A DNA stretch of 64,000 nt from Ecytonucleospora hepatopenaei (GCA_026692725.1 JAPMUG010000003.1:1-64000), one strand, 5' to 3'; positions 1 through 10,231 are shown, counted from the first letter of the stretch. The notes: a model not told the origin generated them from the sequence alone. A program made the numbers and translations.

Positions 1-215
1 CTAACTAACTAACTAACTAACTAAACTAACTAACTAAACTAAACTAACTAACTAAACTAAACTAAACTAACTAAACTAACTAACTAAACTAACTAACTAA
101 CTAACTAAACTAACCTAAACTAACTAACTAAACTAACTAACTAAACTAACTAACTAAACTAACTAACTAAACTAACTAACTAAACTAACTAACTAAACTA
201 ACTAAACTAACTAAC

Positions 216-247
<32 letters not shown>

Positions 248-388
248 ACTAAACTAACTAACTAACTAAACTAACCTAACTAACTAACTAACTAACTAAA
301 CTAACTAACTAAACTAAACTAACTAACTAACTAAACTAACTAACTAACTAAACTAACTAAACTAACTAACTAACTAACTAAACTAACT

Positions 389-423
<35 letters not shown>

Positions 424-483
424 ACTAACTAACTAAACTAACTAAACTAACTAACTAAACTAACTAACTAACCTAAACTAACT

Positions 484-518
<35 letters not shown>

Positions 519-611
519 ACTAACTAACTAAACTAACTAAACTAACTAAACTAACTAACTAACTAACTAAACTAACTAACTAACTAAACTAACTAAACTA
601 ACTAACTAACT

Positions 612-642
<31 letters not shown>

Positions 643-789
643 ACTAACTAACTAACTAAACTAACTAACTAACTAACTAAACTAACCTAAACTAACTAAC
701 TAACTAACTAAACTAACTAACTAACTAACTAACTAAACTAACTAACTAACTAACTAAACTAACTAACTAACTAAACTAACTAACTAACT

Positions 790-820
<31 letters not shown>

Positions 821-986
821 ACTAACTAAACTAACTAACTAACTAAACTAACTAACTAACTAAACTAACTAACTAAACTAACTAACTAACTAACTAAACT
901 AACTAACTAACTAAACTAACTAACCTAAACTAACTAACTAACTAAACTAACTAACTAAACTAACTAAACTAACTAACTAACTAACT

Positions 987-1021
<35 letters not shown>

Positions 1022-1340
1022 ACTAACTAACTAACTAACTAACCTAACTACTACTAACCTTAACTAACTAACTACTAAACTAACTAACTAACTAAACTAC
1101 TACTAACTTACTAACTAACTAACTAACTAACTAACTAAACTAACTAACCTAAACACTAAACTAACTAACTAACTACTTAAACTAAACTTAACTAACTACT
1201 AACCTAAACTACTAACCTAACCTAAAAAAACTAACTTAAACTAACTAACTATACTAACTAACTAAACTACTAACTAAAACTAAACTAACTAACTAACTTA
1301 ACTAACTAACTAACTAACTACTAAACTAACTAACTTAACT
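1..1340. repeat. Telomeric repeat array (C-rich strand)
   Basis: Nearly uninterrupted CTAA units mixed with CTAAA and occasional CCTAA/CCTAAA run from base 1, so the G strand reads TTAG with TTTAG and TTAGG variants. The C strand read 5' to 3' from the left end is the expected orientation for a left chromosome end. From about 1041 to 1340 the array degenerates (CTACTAA, CTTAAC, A-rich insertions), as expected for the old inner edge of a telomere. The tetranucleotide core with irregular 5-mers is shorter than the TTAGG-type repeats reported from some microsporidia. Confidence 0.93.
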
Positions 1341-1779
1341 AAGATATCTAGTCAATAGCTTACCGTAGGTAAGATATCTAGTCAATAGCTTACCGTAGGT
1401 AAGATATCTAGTCAATAGCTTACCGTAGGTAAGATATCTAGTCAATAGCTTACCGTAGGTAAGATATCTAGTCAATAGCTTACCGTAGGTAAGATATCTA
1501 GTCAATAGCTTACCGTAGGTAAGATATCTAGTCAATAGCTTACCGTAGGTAAGATATCTAGTCAATAGCTTACCGTAGGTAAGATATCTAGTCAATAGCT
1601 TACCGTAGGTAAGATATCTAGTCAATAGCTTACCGTAGGTAAGATATCTAGTCAATAGCTTACCGTAGGTAAGATATCTAGTCAATAGCTTACCGTAGGT
1701 AAGATATCTAGTCAATAGCTTACCGTAGGTAAGATATCTAGTCAATAGCTTACCGTAGGTAAGATATCTAGTCAATAGC
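1341..1779. repeat. 30-bp subtelomeric satellite, 14.6 copies
   Basis: A 30-bp unit beginning AAGATATCTA and ending TACCGTAGGT is repeated head to tail 14.6 times with no variation seen. It abuts the degenerate telomere directly. Each unit contains the perfect palindrome AGATATCT, and each junction forms the dyad CTTACC-GTA-GGTAAG. Because 30 is divisible by 3, the minus strand stays open and reads as a decapeptide repeat, which is very unlikely to be a gene. The uniformity suggests recent homogenisation or rolling amplification. Confidence 0.95.
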
Positions 1780-1826
1780 GCTCCAAAACTTTAACTTCGT
1801 TACACTCCGTCAAGTTTTCTCGCGCT
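1777..1826. other. Imperfect inverted repeat bordering the satellite
   Basis: AGCGC-TCC-AAAACTT on the left pairs with AAGTTTT-CTC-GCGCT on the right around a loop of about 20 nt. Both arms are perfect except for a 3-nt internal mismatch. It sits exactly where the satellite stops and overlaps its last truncated unit. It could be a junction scar, a protein-binding site or a mobile-element end; nothing else in the sequence decides. Confidence 0.6.
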
Positions 1827-4120
1827 ACTAATCATAATCTAATTTTTGTTTTCACGTATTTTCTTTTCTTTGTGAATACTTTTATTACTCGCAAAAAGGT
1901 GTTAAAATGTTTTTTATGTACTATTAACTTAAATTAAACTTTTTGTAATTTTTTCGTTTGTTATTTCTATTGTTTTTATCATTTTATTATTAGGTTAATA
2001 AACTTATTAATAGTTTTATATTTTTTATATGTAAATATACTTAAGTATTAGTTTAGTTTTTTAATTTTTTTTTCTTTATTTCTTTTTTATTTAATACTCT
2101 CATTGTTTTTCTTTTAAATTATATTATCTTTTAAAATATTTTTATTTTTTTATAAATTTTATAATATTTCCCTAATAAATGTATATATTTTTATAATTTA
2201 TTTAATAAAAACATATAAATATTTATTACACCATTTTATTATTACTATTACTACTATTTAAATACATATTAACTTTATCATTCATACTTATACTTATATT
2301 CTATAAGAATATTTCTTTAATTTTTTCTAAATTTCTTAAAATATGAATTTATTTAATAATAAATTCTAAAATAATGTATTTTTTATTCTTATAATTTATT
2401 TACTATCATTTATATTAAGTTTTACACTTATAACAATACATTTAAATTATGATTTTACTATTATTTTATTTATATTTTAGTTTTATTCTATTTTACTATA
2501 AGGGTTAAAAAATAAATACTAATAAGTTTACTAATATTTAAACTAAAGGGTATACTCACAAATACAAAAAATTGAAAAATACATCTACCTAAAACTATTC
2601 AATTTTCAATATCATTGCATTCTATATATACTTTTATTTCATCTTTTTTCTTTTCCTTTATTACCTACGTGTTTTTTATTTCTATTATATTTTATTTTTC
2701 AAATTATTTTAACATAAAATATCTTTATACTACTAATATATAATATACACAAATAATTTAATTTATTATACAATTTATTTATAAAACATATAAAATGTTT
2801 TTAGTAGTTAATATATAGTATAGTTGTGTATTCCTTAATAGTTTATAATAGTTAAGTAGTAATACTATTTTAAATTTGTTATTATTGTTAGCTACTACTA
2901 AATTATATATATTAATATTTATTTTAGTTTATATTTATATTTAAATTAGTGTCTTAAGCTGGCTTATGCCATCGAAAATGTAGAGTAGATATTTAAAATT
3001 AGAAATGTTTTAAACCTTAATTTTTATTTTATTAAACTTTATTACAATGTGACATTCTTATACTAATACATTACCAAAGTGTATACTGATTATTTAGACA
3101 CTCTTGAACAGAAAGAGGCACGTCGACAACAAGCACTTCAAGACCTTCCGCCTACTGTGTAAACAAAAGCGCTACGTAGCAATTCACAGCAAGAAATTAT
3201 TTAAATCAAATTCATGAAAGCTCAAAAGGAAGGGATTATAGCATATACTTATTTTTGTTCCTTAATTATACTATATAATAATAAAAATAGTTTTATATAT
3301 TTGTTATTATTTTAAATTTTTACTTTTTATATTAACCTTATCCTTTTCTTATGTTATAAAATAAAATTACTTTTTTACTTCTTTTAATATTATTATATAT
3401 TATATATCTATATTTTTTAAAGAATTAAAATATTTTACTTTAGTTATATATAAAAATTATTGTTTTAAATTCTTAAAATTATTTTTATACCTATAAATAC
3501 TACTACTTCTTAATATAAATATTATATTTTGTTTTTCTTTTATTATATTGTTTAATAATATTAATAATATTTCCTTATAATATATAAATAGTAGTAGTAT
3601 TTTTAATTTATTATTTTATAACTATTGTATAATATATTATTTTTGTTTTTTAAAAGTTTTTAAATTTTTAAGGTTATATAATCTTATAATGATCTAGTTT
3701 AAAGTAAAATAATAAATATATATATGTTTTTTTGTATAGCTATAAATATTAAACTATTTTTATTTCCTTATATAATACTATTTTATCTATTTTTATACCT
3801 TACATTCTAAACATTATGATTTATTTAAAAATATTAATTTTTTTAATTTTTTCCTTATTTTATTTACATTAATAATGTTTTTATATAAATCATATTTAAT
3901 ATATTCTTAACACTACTATAACATATAATATTATTGTAATTATATAATGTTATATTTTTATTTATAATATTTTTTATCCTTATATTTTTATATAAAACTA
4001 CAATACATTATAGTAATATAACACAATAATATAACACAATATATAACTATATTTTATAACAAATTAACATATTATAATAATACAATATATTTTAATACAA
4101 TATAATAATATAATATTATA
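1827..4120. other. Gene-free AT-rich subtelomeric spacer
   Basis: About 2.3 kb of very AT-rich DNA, mostly T-rich runs on the given strand, with no open frame of meaningful length on either strand. No tRNA or rRNA signature was found. The only compositional exception is the relic island near 3067-3240, annotated separately, and a short GC-richer patch at about 2950-2990. Confidence 0.7.
3067..3240 (+). pseudogene. Possible decayed coding fragment (unidentified)
   Basis: A patch of clearly higher GC content interrupts the AT-rich spacer. One plus-strand frame reads like ordinary protein for about 30 codons (containing DTLEQKEARRQQ) to a TAA at 3160-3162. It then continues in the same frame through another TAA into more protein-like sequence. 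There is no ATG start and no recognisable family. It is most simply an eroded gene or mobile-element remnant; the direction and identity are inference. Confidence 0.3.
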
Positions 4121-6079
4121 ATGATTGATAATATAGATGTATATATAAAGTATAATTTTATAGAAACAATAGAAATATTACTATCAAATAATACTAATGA
4201 TAGTGTATATGATTATAAGTTATATAAAGAAAATATATTAAATACTACTAATACATTATATAATGACAATAATACCAATAATACTAATATCAATTATATA
4301 ATATATTTATATTATACTAAACAATATAATAAAGCAATAAAATGTTTATCATGTATAAGCTTAACATGTTCAAATGAAACATGTTGTAATATGGAAATGA
4401 AGATAATAAAAGCAAAGATAATACATAAGATATTATATGATAGTATAATAAAGAGTAATACTACTGATAGTAACACTAATAGTAATACTACTAATACTAC
4501 TAATATATTATATGATACAATATATAATAGTATACATAATGATTATAATGTAATATATAATAATAACTATAATATAAAATATAATACTAATAATACTACT
4601 AATAATACTAATATATTATATAATTATATATATGGTATAATAATATTATATAATAACAATAACAATAACAATATATTATATAATAATAACAATAATAATA
4701 CTAATAACAATAACAATATATTATATAATAATAACAATAACAATATATTATGTAATAAATATAATATAGCTATAGATTGTTATATTAATATATTATATAA
4801 ATATAATAATATGTATGAACTAATATATATAATAGTAGATATATTAAATATATATAATAATAGTGATAGTATTAATAATATAATAAATGATGATATATTA
4901 AATGATGATATTAAATTATATATCTATATGTTGTATATATGTAATGATAGTAATATATTATATAATAATATAAAGATATATGAATATATAATAAATACAT
5001 ATAATAGTATAAATGATACATATACATATAATAGTATAAATAATACATATACATATAATAGTATAAATAATACATATACATATAATAGTAATATATTAAA
5101 TAGTATATTATATATTATACCTATTGAATATTATATATTAAATATAGTAAATGATACAAGTATAACTAATGATATAAAATATAATAAAATATTAAATATA
5201 TATAATATATACAATACATATAATACATATAATACATATAATACATATACATATAATATTAGAATATCATTAATAAATAGTATATTATATATGTATGATA
5301 ATAAAATAGATGAATGTATAATATTATTAAAGAATATAATAAAATATAATAATATTGATAATATATCATATATTGATAATAGTAATATTATAATATATAT
5401 AATATATATGATAATTAGTAAGTGTTATAATATAAAATATAATAAGCATAATAATATATCATATATGAATAATAGTGTAATATATTATAATAAGGTATTA
5501 TATAGTATATGTAATAATATACATAATATACATAATATACATAATATACATAATATACATAATATAGTATTATATATATTATATGATATAGCATATAACT
5601 TATATATACATAATAAATATAATATATCACAGTATATATTACATAAGATAATATATTATAATGGTAATATATATAATGGTAATTGTTGTATTATTAGTAA
5701 TACATATAAATTATTAGGTAGAATATATTATAAATATAATATATATGATATAGCAATAGAATCATTTATAAAGAGTAGTACAATATGTAATAATACCAAT
5801 ATATGTAATATATGTAATAATACCAATATATGTAATATATGTAATAATACTAATATATGTAATATATATAATTTATATAATTTATATAATAGTAATATAT
5901 GTAATAATACATCATGTGATGCATGGTTATATTTAGCTGAATTATATAAAAAGATGAATGACTCTAATAATGCTATTGATGCATATAATAAATATATTAG
6001 TAATAGTACATGTGATAGGAATATAGAGAGAATAAAGAAATATATAGAAGATATAAATAAGTCAAATAGTAATATATAA
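4121..6079 (+). CDS. TPR-like protein swollen by Asn/Ile/Tyr repeats
   Basis: 652 aa from an ATG with no CCC motif upstream. The recognisable parts are short helical-pair segments resembling tetratricopeptide repeats. These are an N-terminal segment around residues 60-110 (QYNKAIKCL), one near 225-250, one near 535-560 (KLLGRIYYKYNIYDIAIESF), and a last one near 605-635 (AWLYLAELYKKMNDSNNAID). Between them lie long runs of Asn, Ile, Tyr and Thr encoded by AAT, ATA, TAT and ACT, some in obvious tandem arrays (IHN, YNT, ICNNTN units). The C-terminal repeats recall anaphase-promoting-complex TPR subunits such as Cdc23 or Cdc27, but that is a guess. Conserved islands inside slippage-derived filler suggest a still constrained gene. 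Confidence 0.65.
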   Translation: MIDNIDVYIKYNFIETIEILLSNNTNDSVYDYKLYKENILNTTNTLYNDNNTNNTNINYIIYLYYTKQYNKAIKCLSCISLTCSNETCCNMEMKIIKAKIIHKILYDSIIKSNTTDSNTNSNTTNTTNILYDTIYNSIHNDYNVIYNNNYNIKYNTNNTTNNTNILYNYIYGIIILYNNNNNNNILYNNNNNNTNNNNNILYNNNNNNILCNKYNIAIDCYINILYKYNNMYELIYIIVDILNIYNNSDSINNIINDDILNDDIKLYIYMLYICNDSNILYNNIKIYEYIINTYNSINDTYTYNSINNTYTYNSINNTYTYNSNILNSILYIIPIEYYILNIVNDTSITNDIKYNKILNIYNIYNTYNTYNTYNTYTYNIRISLINSILYMYDNKIDECIILLKNIIKYNNIDNISYIDNSNIIIYIIYMIISKCYNIKYNKHNNISYMNNSVIYYNKVLYSICNNIHNIHNIHNIHNIHNIVLYILYDIAYNLYIHNKYNISQYILHKIIYYNGNIYNGNCCIISNTYKLLGRIYYKYNIYDIAIESFIKSSTICNNTNICNICNNTNICNICNNTNICNIYNLYNLYNSNICNNTSCDAWLYLAELYKKMNDSNNAIDAYNKYISNSTCDRNIERIKKYIEDINKSNSNI

Positions 6080-6374
6080 TATAATATAATATAAATAAAA
6101 TATTACCCATATATATTAGTATAATATTTTATATAGTTTATAGTTTATAGTTTATAGTTTATAGTTTATAGTTTATAGTTTATAGTTTATAGTTTATAGT
6201 TTATAGTTTATAGTTTATAGTTTATAGTTTATAGTTTATAGTTTATAGTTTATAGTTTATAGTTTATAGTTTATAGTTTATAGTTTATAGTTTATAGTTT
6301 ATAGTTTATAGTTTATAGTTTATAATATATTAGTATAATAATATATTAGTATAATATAATAATATAATAATATA
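6080..6374. repeat. 7-bp minisatellite (TTTATAG), about 27 copies
   Basis: Between the TPR-like gene and the N-myristoyltransferase gene, positions about 6133-6322 consist of a pure TTTATAG tandem array. It occupies nearly all of the spacer and so forms the immediate 5' region of the N-myristoyltransferase gene. The unit resembles the TTTAG telomeric variant with an inserted TA, which may be coincidence. The flanks are AT-only. Confidence 0.9.
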
Positions 6375-7873
6375 ATGAAAAAAAGATATTGGGAAACACA
6401 ACCAGTTAGTAATATAGGTAATAACAATAATACTAATACCAATAACAATAATACCAATAACAATAATAATACTAATAATACTAATAATACTAATATCATA
6501 CAACATGTTAATAATGATATAATACACCAATTAAATAATACATATAATACATATAATAATACTAATTATATATTTAAATATATTAGTGATATTAATATTA
6601 TTATTACATTTTTAAACAATAATTATTATAATACACATAATATACATAATACACATAATACTAATAGTAGTGATAATTATAAATTTATATTTACATATGA
6701 TATGTTTAATATGTTATTTAATAGTAAGAGACATAAAGAATGTTATTCAATAGGATTATATATTAATAATAGTAATAATACTAATACTAATATATTATAT
6801 AATGATAATACAGTATATAATGATAATAAATTAGAATTAATTGGTTATGTATTTGGTAAAGTACATTCTATATATAATAATAGTAATAATAATGGTAATG
6901 TATTATATAATGATACAGTATATAATGATAATATATTATATAGTGATATTCTCAGTGTTAACTTTCTATGTGTTAGTAAACATATGAGACATAATAATAT
7001 TGCACCCATGCTCATTAATGAAATAAAGAGAAATGCATATATCAATGGTATTTATACTGCTATATTTACTGGTGAACGTAATTTAGGTTTTGCATTTACT
7101 GAAGTAGAATATTATCATTATATACTTAATATAAATAGATTAAGAAAATTAATATATATACCATATGATTATATAAATAGTACTAATACTATATATAATG
7201 ATAATATATTAAATAGTAGTATATTAATAGTAATATATTAATATAGTATGATATATTAAATAATAGTTTATATAATAGTAATACTAGATTAATCAATAAT
7301 GATGATGATAATGATTTTATTTATATTAATCAACTATTACTTAAATATAATCAATGTAATGTATGTAATATACAACTATATGAAGTATTTAATGATATTG
7401 ATGCATTAAGAGATAATTTTAAAATTATTGATAACTTTAATTATACATTAATAAATAAACAGGAAGGTACATTTATTACATTTTATATAATGTATATTGA
7501 TAATAAGTTATATGATACTAATAATACTGATTTATATGATAATAACAATATAAACAGTAATAATAGTAATAATAGTAATAATACTATTTTATATGATAAT
7601 AATAGTAAATATATTAAAAAAGCAATATTACAATATCATAATATAGGTAATAATACTAATAATACTAATAACATACAAATACTTGATGATGCTTTTACTT
7701 TTTGTAAATCCATGGGTGTTGATATGTTTGATGTCCTTAATATTGCTGGTAATGATATACACATTATAGATAAATATCCTTTTTTACATGGTACTGGTAA
7801 ACTATATTATCATTTTTATAATTATAATATGTTACCTATAGGAAGGAGTAAGATTAATTTTATATTATATTGA
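6375..7873 (+). CDS. NMT1: Glycylpeptide N-tetradecanoyltransferase, interrupted
   Basis: Transfers myristate from myristoyl-CoA to the N-terminal glycine of target proteins. The N-terminus has the family motif YWETQPV at residues 5-11, and SVNFLCVSKHMRHNNIAPML matches the conserved myristoyl-CoA-binding region (INFLCVHKKLR...APVLI). The frame from 6375 stops at 7239-7241. The C-terminal half continues in another frame from 7247 to 7873 (DAFTFCKSMGVDMFDVLN, LYYHFYNYN, ending FILY), matching the family C-terminus. Removing 7230-7246 joins both halves in frame. Asn/Thr runs inflate several loops. No second copy is seen here, and the gene is normally essential, so it is probably functional through a tiny intron, or the break is an assembly or sequencing error. 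A fresh pseudogene is the third option. Confidence 0.85.
7230..7246 (+). other. Candidate 17-nt spliceosomal intron in NMT
   Basis: GTAATATATTAATATAG begins with GT, ends with TAG and carries a TATTAAT stretch resembling a branch-point consensus. Its removal is phase 0, deletes both blocking stops (TAA 7239-7241 in the first frame, TAG 7244-7246 in the second) and fuses the N- and C-terminal halves of the transferase. Of the nearby GT/AG pairs checked (GT at 7180, 7216, 7219, 7230; AG at 7246 and 7266) it is the only one that restores frame. Seventeen nt would be shorter than the introns of about 23 nt and more known from Encephalitozoon, so this remains a hypothesis. Confidence 0.4.
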
Positions 7874-8223
7874 ATTGTTACAACGATATTATATACTATA
7901 TAATAAATATTTTTTATATTATATACTGCATTATTATATTGTTATATTATTATATTGTTGTATAGTGTATTTTATAAGGTTAATATTTATTGATAAATTA
8001 TTTATCTTTTTTACTTTATTAAATTATATAATATTTTTATTTAATATACCCTACTATATTTAAATTAGTGTTAAAGTGTAATACGTTTTATTTAAATTAG
8101 TGTTAAAGTGTAATACGTTTATTAATATACAGTTATTTATATATATACATATACTTTTGTTAATATTTATTTAAGTTTAAATAGTTAGTATTTTATATAG
8201 TTTAAACATATTTATAGTATAAG
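7874..8223. other. AT-rich spacer with a 31-bp direct duplication
   Basis: No credible gene is present; the open frame in this stretch is a low-complexity Tyr/Ile run. Positions 8058-8088 and 8090-8120 are a perfect 31-bp direct repeat (containing TTAGTGTTAAAGTGTAATAC) with a one-base spacer. An 11-base piece of it (TAAATTAGTGT) recurs at about 2942, next to the relic patch. The rest is AT-only sequence leading to the start at 8224. Confidence 0.7.
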
Positions 8224-9048
8224 ATGACAAACAGTAACAGTAATGATGAATATGTTATTGATGATAATATAAATACAATAAATAATGATACAAACAATAT
8301 CAATGATAATAATACTAATAATACTAATAATACTAATAATACTAATAATACTAATAATACTAATAATACTAATAATACTAATAATACTAATAATACTAAT
8401 AATACTAATAATACTAATAATACTAATAATAAGAGTAGTAAGTTTATTAGTAAAAAAACTAAAATATTATTAAGTATATTATTTAGTATCATAATAATTA
8501 CTATTATTATCATAATATGTGTTGTTATAAAAAAGAAAAAGAATAACATAAATAATACAGATAAATATGATGATGTTAATATTGAAACATATGTTAAACC
8601 AGAATTATTAAAAAATAAAAAAATTAAAAATACTGTTGCTAAAATAAAGAAAGGTAAGAGATTGTCTAATAAAATTAATTTATTACTTACTAAAAAGAAA
8701 AACAATAAAAATAACACTATTTTATATAATAAAAGTAAAAATAATATAGATAAAATAGAATATTGGATAAGTAGTGATGATGATAATAATATAAATAAAA
8801 ATAAATTTAATACTATAAAAAATAACAATTATACCAATAATTATAATTATACTAATAACACTAATAATGATTATAACTATAAAGATTTACATAAGAATAG
8901 TAATGAAATTAAGAATAAACATATGAGTAAAATAAGTACATATGATATATCTACAAAACAAACTAAACCTGAATTATTTCATATGCCTAATGAATATTAT
9001 ACTGAAACTATAAAAGAATTAGGTGAAAGTATAAATGAAATAAGATAA
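8224..9048 (+). CDS. Asn/Thr-repeat single-pass membrane protein
   Basis: 274 aa from an ATG without a CCC motif. Residues about 28-69 are a pure NNT repeat from an AATAATACT microsatellite. They are followed by a Lys-rich flank, one strong hydrophobic segment at about 79-101 (ILLSILFSIIIITIIIII), and a Lys/Asn-rich tail with an acidic patch (SSDDDN). There is no signal peptide, so a signal-anchor topology is likely. The gene at 9893 shares the same Asn-rich head, one TM segment and basic tail. Translation stops at TAA 9046-9048, but the frame continues open afterwards as coiled-coil-like sequence (next entry). No family recognised. Confidence 0.7.
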   Translation: MTNSNSNDEYVIDDNINTINNDTNNINDNNTNNTNNTNNTNNTNNTNNTNNTNNTNNTNNTNNTNNTNNKSSKFISKKTKILLSILFSIIIITIIIIICVVIKKKKNNINNTDKYDDVNIETYVKPELLKNKKIKNTVAKIKKGKRLSNKINLLLTKKKNNKNNTILYNKSKNNIDKIEYWISSDDDNNINKNKFNTIKNNNYTNNYNYTNNTNNDYNYKDLHKNSNEIKNKHMSKISTYDISTKQTKPELFHMPNEYYTETIKELGESINEIR

Positions 9049-9282
9049 TACAAAAAAGATATGGAAATAAGATATAATGGTTATTTAGATGAAATAGATG
9101 ATATAAAAAAAGAAAATGATGGTTTTAAAGAAACAGCTGATAGACTTAAGATAGAAATAGATGGAGAAATTAAAAACTTAAATTCATTAGAAAAATTGTT
9201 ACTTAAACAAATGGAAGAGGATAGAAAAATGAAAGAAGAACTTGATGCATTTGCCAAGAGTAGACAAAATAAAAATAGATAG
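9049..9282 (+). CDS. In-frame continuation after TAA (coiled coil)
   Basis: Directly after the TAA at 9046-9048 the same frame stays open for 77 codons. The first ATG is at 9061, giving a 73-aa product. The sequence is charged and heptad-like (DEIDDIKKENDGFKETADRL, then KQMEEDRKMKEELDAF) and lacks the Asn runs of the preceding frame. It looks like the natural C-terminal coiled coil of the upstream protein, whose last residues are also amphipathic. Possible explanations are a separate small gene, stop-codon readthrough, a nonsense mutation, or a base-call error. Confidence 0.5.
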   Translation, partial: YKKDMEIRYNGYLDEIDDIKKENDGFKETADRLKIEIDGEIKNLNSLEKLLLKQMEEDRKMKEELDAFAKSRQNKNR

Positions 9283-9892
9283 AATATAAATAAAAATTTA
9301 ACTAACAATAATAATATGTGCAATAGGTAAATGTTAAATATATTGATTTATATATGTATTAAATAATATATACATATAAAAACATAATGAATAATTTATT
9401 ATATAAAAATATATTATAATTTAAATTAACTTTATAAATGTTTAACAATAAACAAGTTTATTATATTAAGACATATCAACTGAAACAAATGAAAATGAAG
9501 AGTTAAAACAATAATTAAATAATGTTATACCAAAAAGATACTAATTTGTATAAGTACTGCAGAAGTTAAAAATATAACTAATTATTATAAAAATAAGGTT
9601 TAAAATCAATATAAATCAATAACTAAACTAAAATACAACATAATGATTAATAAACTAAAAAAATTGTTTAAAAGTGTAATTTCTTTAAAAATTTTTGCTT
9701 TTAAAATTAAATATTTTTAATACCCTAATATTTTATTAATATTTTCATAATAATTTTTTAGTATTATTAATATTATTACTCTTATAAAAAGTAAAAGTCT
9801 TATTGATATTAATATTATTTTTTGTAATACTTTAAATATATTTACATTTTATATAACTATTATATTAATATTATAATACAATATTCTATAGT
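9283..9892. other. AT-rich spacer with possible coding relics
   Basis: About 600 bp without an intact gene. Around 9470-9600 short protein-like stretches appear in the plus strand (such as STETNENEELKQ), interrupted by several stops and frame changes. This could be a decayed paralogue of the neighbouring membrane-protein genes, but no motif proves it. The remainder is AT-only. Confidence 0.4.
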
Positions 9893-10231
9893 ATGTCACA
9901 TAATAGTAACAATAACAGTAATAACAATAATCATACCAATAATACCAATAATGATAATGATTATAATAATGTAATGAGTATAATTAATATTTCTAGTGAA
10001 TATGATAATGATTATATTGATTTATATTTATATAACTATGAAAAAGATCTTATTAATGAATGTAATGCAAAGAAAAGAAATAAAAAAATGTTTTTTCTTA
10101 TAATATTTATATTAAGTATATTATCATTACTAACTATATCAATAATATTTTCTATTAAATTGCATAAGTTAAAGAATAAAAAGAATATAATCAATAATGA
10201 TAATATAGAAAATATTAAAATAGATACGTAA
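9893..10231 (+). CDS. Small Asn-rich single-pass membrane protein
   Basis: 112 aa from an ATG with no CCC motif. The first about 25 residues are Asn/Thr-rich, the middle is acidic and Tyr-rich, one hydrophobic segment lies at about 66-87 (FFLIIFILSILSLLTISIIF) flanked by Lys/Arg, and the tail is short and basic/Asn-rich. The architecture mirrors the gene at 8224, so the two may be paralogues of a subtelomeric family. Basic residues on both sides of the TM leave topology uncertain. No known family. Confidence 0.6.
   Translation: MSHNSNNNSNNNNHTNNTNNDNDYNNVMSIINISSEYDNDYIDLYLYNYEKDLINECNAKKRNKKMFFLIIFILSILSLLTISIIFSIKLHKLKNKKNIINNDNIENIKIDT

Noticed and set aside
1361..1760. Satellite considered as a CRISPR-like array
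   Set aside because: Units are directly head to tail with no unique spacers, in a eukaryotic telomere context.
1335..1775. 146-codon minus-strand frame with a decapeptide repeat
   Set aside because: It exists only because the 30-bp satellite unit is a multiple of three; there is no flanking non-repeat coding sequence and it runs into the telomere.
2941..2990. GC-richer patch considered as a tRNA or small RNA
   Set aside because: Contains a GGC-TTAT-GCC mini-hairpin but no cloverleaf, no T-loop consensus and no matching acceptor ends.
1827..4120. Search for subtelomeric rRNA genes
   Set aside because: Microsporidian rDNA is often subtelomeric, but no conserved rRNA core sequence is visible here.
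7875..8063. 62-codon Tyr/Ile-rich frame after NMT
   Set aside because: Composition is that of random AT-rich DNA, with no motif and no start signal.
8202..8828. Hydrophobic 208-codon minus-strand frame opposite the Asn-rich gene
   Set aside because: Its LLV repeat is the reverse complement of the AAT/ACT microsatellite; composition follows from the plus-strand gene.
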